A DNA stretch of 64,000 nucleotides, from NCBI RefSeq assembly GCF_001411555.2, contig NC_049916.1, positions 6,076,001 to 6,140,000 on the forward strand, written 5' to 3'. Position 1 is the stretch's first letter, and each line of letters opens with the position of its first letter. Positions 36,582 through 46,399 of the stretch are shown here, piece by piece. This stretch comes from Juglans regia. Lineage: Eukaryota > Streptophyta > Magnoliopsida > Fagales > Juglandaceae. The translations under genes and the position numbers were made by a program. The notes under the pieces were generated by a model. That model saw only the letters and a program-made list of their open reading frames with translations. It made no database searches and was not told where the DNA came from.

Positions 36582-38112
36582 GTAGCACTAATAATTGATT
36601 CAATAAAACTTAGTCAAAATTTGATTAAAAAATTTACTTTTATAAATTTAGAGTATTCTCAATAACTTCTTTATCTTATCTTTTAAAATATATCAATAAA
36701 ATTCACTTTTTTATTTTATATATTAACTTTTACAATAAGTCATTCATCAATTTATCTATTTTTTTATATCATTTAAATATTATATTGTTTAATTTTTTTA
36801 TTTATTTCAAATATTATATTCTCTGCACATCATATATTTCGAATATTTCTCTATACATTATATATTTGCAATATTTGTAATATTTCTTTAAGTATAATGT
36901 AATATTTTAAATTACTTTAAAAAAGAAAGAGTAAAATGATAAAAAAAAAAAAAAAAAAAAGAATACCTGCATAATTTATTATTAACAATATCAAAACTTA
37001 TGTATGCATAAAAGTCGAATGGACTATAAACAGAGTGCTAGAAAGTAGATGAGAGATAAGAGAGTGGGGCCTGTGCAAAAGTGATAAAAGGGTTAAAATG
37101 AAAATAAGATAAAAATGAAAGATGATGAAATGAGAGAGAAATAATAAACTAAAAATAGAATAGATGATCCAATGGAATGAACTTTTGGTCATCTTTCTAT
37201 ATATTTTACAGAAATTTGTATTTTATAAAATCCATTGTGAATGCTCTCAGCTAATCACTTTTCAACAACACTAAATAACAGTCTCAATAAATCTATCATT
37301 ATTCTGTTAAAATATTGATTTTGACATTTTTACTTATTTTTAAAAATTAATTCAAAAAAAGGTTCTATTTTTTAAATGATTTTCATAGTCACGCAAACTA
37401 AAACCATCAATGTAGTTTCCTATATCAACTCATCAGTAGATCACATACACCTATTATCAAATTATACAAAAACTCATAAAGTTCCCCATTTTAGGCCACA
37501 CCCATTTTGAAAGTTTTTACAAAACCACCATCTTATGTATTCTTCACGCAAGCACATTGACAATTCCTCGAGTCAGCTCATGCCAATTAAAAAAACCTCT
37601 TTCCAAACACAGTCCCCACTCAAAGTTTTTGATTTTTTCTATCATTCACTTGGTTGGATTTTTTTTTCTACTCTACACGTTAATAGTTTGAAGGGAAAAA
37701 CAAATGCATGCATAGATGCTTACCAGAAGATGAGATCTGAGACGACGGTGTGGGATTTTGGGATTTCGGCTAGTGGTAATGCTTAAGAGAAAATGGAAAT
37801 CGTGCTTCTTGAAATTGATCTCCCAAGTTCTTCACGATTTTTGGTGTGGCGTAATTGGTTTCTAAAATCGTGATTTTGCTTCTAAAGAAGATGAAATCGT
37901 GCTTCATATTAGAACGCACAAAATGAACAGCACGTGGGGAGGGAATTTTTTATGCAAAAATAATATTTTGGCCAGCAGTTGGGGCTCAATAAATTTGGCC
38001 AGTGAAATTGATGAAAGCTAAAATTACTGTAACTTTGTTGAGTCCACTATAATTCCTTTTTATGCAATCTAGTTAAACTTTGGCCAAATTTTGACTCTGT
38101 TGAGCCCACTAA
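36582..38112. mobile_element. Non-autonomous PIF/Harbinger-derived element, copy 1
   Basis: The left end (GTAGCACTAATAATTGATTC, preceded by TTA) and later ACTTTTCAACAACACTAAAT match the start of the neighbouring element at 38113. Near 38020-38110 the sequence appears in reverse orientation (GGCCAAATTTTGACTC), as expected of the other terminal repeat. The core shows no protein. A Tourist-like MITE is inserted at 36651-37246. The limits are approximate. Confidence 0.45.
36651..37246. mobile_element. Tourist-like MITE nested in a Harbinger-derived element
   Basis: Ends are GAGTATTCTCAATAAC and, read inward from the right, GAGCATTCACAATGGA. The flanks are TTA (36648-36650) and TCA (37247-37249), a 3-bp duplication with one change. 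The related sequence near 38175-38200 reads AAATTTATTAGTCACTTTTC without the insert and so represents the empty site. Confidence 0.65.
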
Positions 38113-38344
38113 GAGCACTAGTAGTAAAATCAACAAAGTTTGACCAAAATTTGACTAGATAATTCATTTTTATAAATTTATTAGTCACTTTTCAACAACA
38201 CCAAATAATAGACTCGACAAATTTATCACTATTCTATTAAAATATTAATTTTAACATTTTCATTTATTTTAATTCTAATTGTAATTTGAATATTTATTCG
38301 TTATTAACAAGTATACATTAAATTTCTAACATTCAAATTATTCC

Positions 38345-38635
38345 TAACGGATATAATTTTCTAATAGTCTTTTTTTTACAATGGTCATATTCTTTCCACT
38401 AATATATTTTTTCAACTGTCATATTTTTTCAATTGATATATTTTTCTAACGACTATATTTTCCTAATGATTATATTTTTTCAACGGTCAAATTTTTCCAA
38501 CGATCTTATCTTTCTAACCGATATATTTTTTACTGCCTTATTTTTTCCAATGGCTATATTGTTAACGACTATATTTTTTCTACGGATATATTTTTCTAAT
38601 GGCTATATTTCTCCAGTGATTATATTTTTCATTAT
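38345..38635. repeat. Degenerate short tandem array
   Basis: About sixteen imperfect units of roughly 16-19 bp follow the pattern TATATTTTTCTAACGGC. Base changes are frequent and unit length varies. It precedes the transposase relic and probably belongs to the element's subterminal region. Confidence 0.7.
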
Positions 38636-38715
38636 AAAACATAACATTTTCTCAACAATTTCATTTACTTCAACTCAAGTGTCTCCGTGAAACCATTTAT
38701 TTTGATTTTCTCTCA

Positions 38716-39830
38716 ATGGATCGTTCATTTTTTTACAAAATGACACTTATCGATTCAAATTATGACGAAAAATTTAAGATAGCAAGACAATTTGTTTTGG
38801 AAGAAAAAGGATCAAGCTCACGTGGTTCTTCTAAAAAATTACGTAGATTCATCAGACATGATCGTTTGTAAACTCACCAAAATCTTTTATATGACTATTT
38901 TGTTGATCATCCAATCTATCCTCACAAATACTTTCGAATGAGGTTTCGAATGAGTCGTTCTTTATTTTTCCGTATCTAAGCTGCGGTAGAAGCCCATGAA
39001 TCTTATTTTGTCCAAAGACATGAAATAAAGTCGGAAGACTTGGTTTTTCTTCCCTTCAAAAAATATTAACTGCTTTGAGGATGCATGCATATGGTGTCGC
39101 GGCTGATTTTATGGATGAATATCTGAAGATTGGAGAGACTACCGCAGTAAGAAGCCTAAAAAATTTTGTCAAAGCAGTTGTTTCAATTTGTTCTGAAGAG
39201 TACTTAAAGAAACCCAACAGTGATGACATTGTTAGATTGCTCCCAGTTGGTGAGAAATGGGATTTCAAGGTATGTTAGGGAGCATCAATTGTATGCACTG
39301 AAAGTGGAAGAACTGTCCAATTGATTGGCATGATATGTACTCTGATCATATCCATGAATCGACAATTATTTTAGAAGCAGTGACTTCTTAAGATCTATGG
39401 ATTTAGCATGCTATTTTTGGATTATCGGGATCTCATAATGATATAAATGTACTTGAAAGATCATTTATATTTTTTGACATTGCTCAAGGGCATACTTCGA
39501 CTTACTCCTACACCATTAATGGTTATAACTATGCAATGAGGTACTATCTTGCTGATGGCATTTATCCGCAATGGAAAAAATTTGTTAAAACCATCTCTGC
39601 TCCTAAGGAAACAAGAAAAAATACTTAGATGTAGCCCAAGAGTCTGCAAAGAAGGATGTGGAGCATGCTTTTGATGTGCTTCAAGCACAATTTGCTATAA
39701 TTTGTGGACCTGCACGATTTTTTTCACATTGAAACATTCAACGATATTATGATGGCATGCGTAATTTTACATAATTTGATCATTGAAGATGAAAGGGCTG
39801 ACAACAGAGAAGAAGAATTCGAATATGAAT
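38716..39830 (+). pseudogene. PIF/Harbinger transposase (DDE_Tnp_4) relic
   Basis: It starts MDRSFFYKMTLIDSNYDEKF and continues through FRMSRSLFFRI, HAYGVAADFMDEYLKIGETT, WKNCPIDWHDMYSDH, GLSGSHNDINVLERS and VEHAFDVLQAQFAII, the order of a Harbinger transposase. It is broken by stops and at least one frame change around 39265-39270. The first catalytic position of the DDE triad (normally IDCMHW) reads N, and the following Trp codon is TGA. The second D and the E are still visible. It is inactive. Confidence 0.8.
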
Positions 39831-39984
39831 AGTTGGCAGAAAGCACACATGATCCAATGTCAACAGGCGCTACATCTGAATTTAGCTAGTTCATTCAACA
39901 TCATCATGCTCTTAGAAATAAGAAAATTTATTGTCATCTTCAAGCAGACCTCGTCGAGCACTTATGACAACAATATAGTGTTGT

Positions 39985-40235
39985 ATAATGTTTTATGGTT
40001 GTATTAAAGTTTATGGTTGTATTTGTGCTTTTAATGTTTTATTATTGTATTAATATTTATGGTTGTATTTGTGTATTAATGTTTTATGGTTGTATTAAAG
40101 CTTGTGGTTGTATTAATGTTTATTGTTGTATTAATATTTATGGTTGTATTGATGCTCTTAATGTTTTACTATTGTATTAATGTTTATGGTTGTATTGGTG
40201 CATTAATATTTTATGGTGTATGATTGTATTAAAGA
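39985..40235. repeat. Degenerate tandem array of about 20-bp units
   Basis: About ten variants of TTAATGTTTTATGGTTGTAT follow the transposase relic. This is low-complexity sequence of the kind often found between the two genes of a Harbinger element. Confidence 0.75.
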
Positions 40236-40379
40236 AGCCAACAAGCATAAAGTTCTCCTAACACATCAAATAAACATTACTCCATAAAACATAAACAACT
40301 TTGGAGTTAAAGACTCCTAAAATGTCAAATACAATCCGAGATTCAAAACATCAAATAAACGCTACTCCATAAAATACAT

Positions 40380-41481
40380 AATAGCTAGTTTTTCTTACAC
40401 GACTTGCAAGTATTTTCATTTGTCGTTGAAGATAGTATTGTTGTAGCATTAGAGGCATGATACTTGTATTTATCGTCATAATTCTTTCATCTTCTTTCTT
40501 TTATTCAATCCGTACTTTCTCCTGCTCAAGTAGCACCTTCTCTTTTTAAATACACACTTCGTTTTGCCTAGTCCTCACTTCCTCTTGCCTAAGACTCACT
40601 TCCTCTTGTTTAAGACACAACATCTTATTATCATGATCATGTGCTTCTTGCATAAGTATGAGTTTACTCTTTCTATCTTCCTTCATCTCATTTGGTACCA
40701 CAAGAAAATCCAAGTCCGTTCTTTCTTTTTTCTTTTTCTGCTTTTCAGCCTATTGGTCAATCCAAATTTAAAGATGCTGCATGAAAATCCTCATCTTCAT
40801 CCAAATTTACTGAATTTGGTGTCGAAGCATTTGGACTTGGTTTTTTCTTTGACTTCACCATTTCCATATGTTCCACGCACTTTGGATGGAATCTCAGCAC
40901 GCGCCAACAATGGTCAAAGTGAAAAGTTTTCTTCTCTAGTTCCAGGTACATGACCTTTACCTTGCCAACCTACATACATAAAACACCATGAAGGTCAGTA
41001 AGAAACTCACTTTATATAATTAAGTAAAAAGCTTAAAAGGTGGAAAGCATACCTTATATTTCTCATTACAACCACTTGAATACATTCCTTCAACTTGTGC
41101 CAAGTAACCACAAAACTTATTCACCGTTTGTTGAATCGTCGACCATTGATTCCTTAGAAATGTGTAGTTATGTGTAGAATCAAGTTTATTGTTTTCATCA
41201 AAATAAGTATGGATTCTTTTCCATAACATTATGTGCTTTTGATTGTTTTCATGCACCGCATCTAAGGAAACTTTAAGCTATCCCTCCACAAGTATCAAAT
41301 CTTCATCGTTACTAAAATTATTACCTCATTGTGATTTTCTTCCACTTGATTCAACCTCAATAACCTCAACTTGGGATGGAGAGAGTTGATGTTCATTAAT
41401 CTCATTTGTGGCACCCATCAAAAAGTCATTATTATTTAGAAGATTTGTAAAGTAGACATCATAATGAGTGTATGGATCCAT
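40380..41481 (-). pseudogene. Harbinger accessory (SANT/Myb-like) gene relic
   Basis: From the ATG at 41481 it reads MDPYTHYDVYFTNLLNNND, LWKRIHTYFDENNKL, WSTIQQTVNKFCGYLAQVEG, then after a probable intron KKTFHFDHCWRVLRFHPK and VEHMEMVKSKKK, and a long charged helix with QEEVSLRQEEVRTRQNEV. This matches the Harbinger ORF1-type protein often misnamed glutathione S-transferase T3-like in plant annotations. TGA and TAG stops interrupt it in the first exon and again near the end. Such proteins normally help the transposase enter the nucleus and bind DNA. Confidence 0.75.
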
Positions 41482-41650
41482 TTCCTAACAAGAGATGTGA
41501 GGATTTTAAATGAACGGTTTGAATTATTTAGAGATGAGATGATGAGAATAAGAGGCCATCGAGATTACATAGCAACTGTTGACATAAGAATTGTTGACCA
41601 GTTAACAGAGCTACGTAGCAACTGTTGAGAAGCCTTATGAGAACAACCAA

Positions 41651-43078
41651 TCATATAATCTATTTTTGTGCAAAAACAACCTTAAAGAGTTTTCATTGGT
41701 TTTTCAGCTCCTATGGCAAAATTGATTTTTAGGTTTCTTTATTGTTTTCGAAAGATGAGGCAAAATAGTTCTCTTTGTTTGTTTTTTTTTTTTTTTTTTG
41801 GGATTTTCAAAAATTTTGTTCTAAAGACTTGAAATCGGTGGTTTGGATCAAGAGCCAGCAGCACCCCCAAGCGTAATTCTATTGTATGGCTTAAATGTAC
41901 GAGCCCCCCCTCCCCCATTGATGTGGTCCTCTCCAACAGCATCTCATGAAATAAATGTATTAACATCTGTTACTTTCCCATATTCTTAGAAATGTATTAA
42001 CATATGGTATTGGTTTTTAAGGATTATCCTACCAGAGTTTCACAACCTAACACCTAGAGTAGTACAGGACCATCATTCAGACCACAATCTACTATGATAT
42101 GGCAATAAGATAAACAAAGTGTGATTGGCATAATTGCTCTGCAACACTGTCTAATATGATATGGGAATGAGATAAACTCAGATAAAAAGTGCAGAGATTT
42201 CAACCATCTATCATAAGCAAATGAAATTGAGAATGGCAAGCACGTAATGCTTATCATGAGATACAAAAAGGTCAAGTTCAAGAGCACAAAACCCCGAAAG
42301 CTTACATACTGTAAATAACAACCCAAAATCACTAATTCTACACAGAAGTGCGTATTCAGAATGACAATCACAAAAATCCAAAGGCTTAATATGATATGGG
42401 AATGCAATCCAAGTTGAGAAAATTTATTCTAATTATGTTATGTTCTGTTCTACCACCAACAAAAAATATATGTAGTTCACCATTGATTGAGTCCTAAGGC
42501 CATAGACAGAATTTATGAATCAATCAGCCATCTCATTAACAATAGAACTCGACGAAGAAGAAATGAACTGAGATCTAGAATTCAAAAAACAATCTATAAT
42601 AACAGTCAAAGCTGCTAATCTTGAGCTGTCTCAAACCCCATCTCAAGTTTTTTGAATTTTGAAGAAATAACCAATCAGACCAAAAATTATTGCAGACTAG
42701 TTGCAGAGAAGATTAAATTGCAGAGGAAGTTGTTACCAGAGGAACAACTCGACGAAGAAGAAATTGCAGCGTAGTCGGCAAAAAGAAGTTGCAGAAAAGC
42801 ACACGTACTAGGTCGTGAGAGACGATGATTTGGGCGTGGGATTTGGGTGTGGGATTTCGACGGAGAGAAGTTGTAGTCCACTTCGATGGCACGAGATCAT
42901 GGGATTTGGGTGTGGGATTTCGACTGAGAGAAGTTGCAGATTGTATGCACTAGCATGAGCAAGTGGAATTTGGGCGAAAGATGAGGCAAATGTTTTGAGA
43001 CAAAGATGACTTTTCTGAGTTGTGGATTGTGCGAAACGAATACAATGCAGGGGAATATGAATTTTTTAATATAAAATA
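41651..43078. other. Transposon-derived flank with a tandem duplication
   Basis: No gene was recognised. At 42838-42935 two copies of GGGATTTGGGTGTGGGATTT followed by CGAC lie 62 bp apart, and a related GTGTGGGATTTTGGGATTTC is at about 37750. The CTCGACGAAGAAGAAAT motif occurs at 42548 and 42747. These shared strings suggest that 37.7-43.0 kb derives from related transposons. Confidence 0.45.
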
Positions 43079-43249
43079 GAGTAATTCTACATACAATCAT
43101 AAAGTGCGTAAACGTCGTGTAATCGTTTTAAAAAAGAGTGGGGTCTACTATTAAAAAAAAAAATTTTATGTGAGTCTCATATTTTATTTACTTTTTTTAA
43201 AGCGATTACGCAGTGATTACACAATTCAATGTTGCAAATATCTTTTCAT
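43079..43249. mobile_element. MULE-type MITE, 171 bp, with 9-bp target duplication
   Basis: It is flanked by TATAAAATA on both sides (43070-43078 and 43250-43258). It begins GAGTAATTCTACATACAATC and carries AAAGTGCGTAAAC, then the TCTACTATTAAAAA core, and a diverged inverted right end with GTAATCACTGCG read inward. It is the same family as 30802-30975 and 62808-62979. Confidence 0.8.
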
Positions 43250-43889
43250 TATAAAATAACTGTTTTAGCCAATCACATCAGTAAAGTGTGCAAAGAATAC
43301 ACAAAAATAACTATACGTATAAGAACTCTTTTTTAAAAATGAGTGTACGATTTACACACTTTTCTTATAAATGAATTATTTTATTTTAAAATTAGTGTAT
43401 AGAACACACATTTCACGTTATTTAAATGATAGGATTTTATTTATAATATTTAAAATTTATATTCTAAATTAAATTATGTACAGTACTTAGTTTAGAAAAA
43501 TTATACATTGGACGACTAGAATTATACTCTTTGGAAAATCGAATCGGGAAAACTTCTATTAGAATTAGTTGAGATGCAAAAACCTCTTGATCAAATACGT
43601 GCATTTTAAGATTAGTCCAGATATTATTCCTAATATCTGATATCAATCAAAACAAAAGTCAGACACAGTAAAATAAAATACAAAACACAAAAAGCTATGT
43701 CAAATTCTAAATTCAGAGCCTCCAAACTGTAGCCTGCATGCATTCTCAAACCCAGCCTCCTTCAAGTCTTTCATTCTATATTGCGTTAATGATGTTATTA
43801 ATGGGCCATTAAGTCATCTCTATATACTCTATCACATTTAATTAAATATTCTACGTGTTGAACCACTCATTGAGAAGCAGTATGGCCCA

Positions 43890-43985
43890 CACATGAGGGG
43901 AGTGTTAAAATATAAAATAAATAATAAAATCTATCTCTTCTCATCAACTTAAACTTTTGAAACAAGTGGTGATTTCACAGTCACT
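43890..43985 (+). mobile_element. LTR retrotransposon relic
   Basis: GAGGGGAGTGTTAAAATATA, then TCTCATCAACTTAAACTTTT and AACAAGTGGTGATTTCACA, resemble the end of a plant LTR just before the primer-binding site. A related relic lies at 17225-17310. No protein-coding part follows. Confidence 0.4.
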
Positions 43986-44076
43986 ATAGAACCCTCTATG
44001 TGAGATAATTAAGATCTCGAAACAAAGCACTTACAACTTACTAATAGACAGACCCTCATGATATAAACCTGACTTA

Positions 44077-44130
44077 CAGCTTACAACTTACATCACTTAC
44101 AACTTACAACTTACATCACTTACAGCTTAG
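44077..44130. repeat. Short tandem repeat of CTTACAACTTACATCA
   Basis: ACTTACATCACTTACA units of 15-23 bp are repeated two to three times. It is a local duplication in AT-rich intergenic DNA, with no gene nearby. Confidence 0.7.
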
Positions 44131-45503
44131 TAAAATTTAGGGAAAAATTTTAGGGAATGTACTTTTTAACTAAATTATAGGAAATTTTATAAGGAATGAG
44201 ATGTAAATGCTCTTATGGAAAGTAAGTTTAACAGCAATCCCTATTTGTAAAATCCATTTTTATGTAAAATTTGAAGAAAAGTAGTTCAAAACTGCCTTCA
44301 ACGGATCATGTATTTTCAAATCTTTTTTCCATTTTGCTATAGTATTAAGCTACATGTAGTGTGAACTGTACACAAATGTAAAAATATTTTATTTATTTTT
44401 TCTCTTTACATATACTTTGTCTCTCACAATAGTTTCTCTCTCCTTGTACTTTTTTTCAACAAACTATTAAATAATATAACATTTAAATGGTATAAAGAAA
44501 AAATAGATATATTGATGTATGATATATTGTAAAAGTCAATATGTAAAATAGAAAAAATGTATTTTAGTGATATATTTTAAAGGATATGATATAGAAACTA
44601 TTGGGAGTGCTTAGTGGTACAAAGCTAGAGGAAATGATATTCATAATTTAGAAGAAAAATGTTAAATGTACTTAAGAAAAACTTATAAAAAATTTACTTT
44701 TCTATATGTCAGTTATTGATATATTGAAAATCATAAAATTTGAATTTCAAAAGAAAACTAACAAAATGAATCTTATAAGTAAAATTGTAAGTACATGTAA
44801 TACTACTCAATTTGGAAAGGCCATTCTTCTATCCATATCCCTTCTTCCCAAGGACAAATATTATAATGACTGAGCTTTGGTATTGAAATAAAATTATTTG
44901 TTAATGTCAAAAAACGTGCAACCCGAAAAGGAAGAAAGATCCATTCTCGGGACGTTGAGGTGGACTGGGCCTCGATCGGTATTGTATAGAATTCCCGACA
45001 ATGGTTTAGTGCGGTTGTATGGTGTCGGTACGTACATCCATGGTGATGAATAATATTTAAGTGCAGAGAAAATAAAAAGAGATAAATACACAGATTTACA
45101 TAGTTCGGTACTAGGCTTTACGTCTACGAGGGTTTGAGGAGGGGAGATTTCATTATAATAAGCTTGTTTACAGTCTTTTATAGCCTCTCATTTCTCACTA
45201 TATAATGGAAGATGTAGATCTACTTGCTGGAGAATATATTCTCTCTAGAGCTGTCTATCTTAAAGTTGAAAAAGAAATCGAAACCAATCCAAAAGTTGGA
45301 AGTAGTCTCAGAGTCCTTGAAATCATAGGCACCTTATCTTTTTTATCTGATCCTCTACATGCATGCACTTCGATAGTGGTGAAGAATATCTATTTTGCAT
45401 ATGACCCTATTTTCCTTTTCCATTTTCTCCTCACCCCTAAAAAAAAAAGATGGAGGAGATAGGTGTGCTCCAACTTCAATGTTCGTAAGGTTTGACTTTA
45501 TTA
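44131..45503. other. Intergenic DNA; possible LTR fragment at 45040-45180
   Basis: No gene was recognised; an 85-codon plus-strand frame at 45205-45462 has no known domain. Near 45080-45130, GATAAATACACAGATTTACA, TAGTTCGGTACTAGGC and TTTACGTCTACGAGG resemble a segment common in plant LTRs. This assignment is weak. Confidence 0.35.
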
Positions 45504-45972
45504 GAGCATTAGCATTAGTTTTATAAAAAATCTAGCTAAATGTAAAATTTGATGAATTTCATCAAAATAGGGCTGCATTGGATTAGTCAAATAGATAAAT
45601 GTAAAACTTTGAGTTACAGTAAATGTATAGGTTTCTTCAAATTTGAAGGTCTACTATTCATTCATCAAATCTATTTTTTATTTACTCTTAATCTCCAAAT
45701 GTCTTTTTTATTCACGTTTAATCTCTAACCGTCTTGTAATAATAATGTAAGAATCAAATTAAATTATTAATAAATATATAATTAGTGTAATTGTAAAATA
45801 TGAAAAAATATAAAAATATTTTTATTAAAAAAATAATATTATATTATTATTTTGATGAATTTAATGACTAATTCAATGTAGAGTTATGATTAGAAAAATT
45901 TTGAATTTATAAAAATTATATATTTTTCATCAAACTTTAAAGGTAATTTTGATGAATCCAATGCGAATGATC
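45504..45972. mobile_element. Tourist-like MITE, 469 bp
   Basis: The left end is GAGCATTAGCATTAGTTTTA and the right end, read inward, is GATCATTCGCATTGGATTCA, giving imperfect terminal repeats of about 20 bp with the GAGCATT start seen in other Harbinger-type MITEs here. The flanks are TTA and TAA. The core is AT-rich without coding capacity. It ends about 430 bp upstream of the START-domain gene. Confidence 0.6.
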
Positions 45973-46399
45973 TAATTCGCTTCATTCTCAACCAAGGTTC
46001 GGCCTTTGATTCCTCCTCATATTCTTTGGGAGAACCGCAAGATTAACTTCTGCACCACGGCATGCTTTCCAATCCAATCAAACGGCATGCTTTCATGAAC
46101 CTCAAAACTAGTCTCCCCTTTTCTCTTCAAAGTTCAAACCTTCTGCCCACCTCTCATGTCTTAATCAGTATTCCCAATCAATGATACCCAACCCTTCGGC
46201 CTCTATCATTGGTTTTTTACAAAGTTTACTTGATGGTTTTTGTCTAGGTCTGATTTTTTCTCTCTTCTACACAATCCCTCCTTGCTCTCATTCAAACGTT
46301 TGCCAATTACATCTCTTTCCCATTATTATCTCTTCTTCTCTTTTTAGTTTCCTTTCTTTTTTTGATTGATGAAGTACTCTGAAGTTTTGAACTATTTTT

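Larger units (their letters stand above)
38113..41650. mobile_element. Decayed PIF/Harbinger transposon, copy 2
   Basis: It starts GAGCACTAGTAGTAAAATCA after a TAA. Inside are a plus-strand transposase relic and a minus-strand SANT/Myb-like accessory gene relic, arranged tail to tail as in autonomous PIF/Harbinger elements. Two AT-rich degenerate tandem arrays lie inside. The right terminal repeat was not recognised, so the right limit is a guess. Confidence 0.6.
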
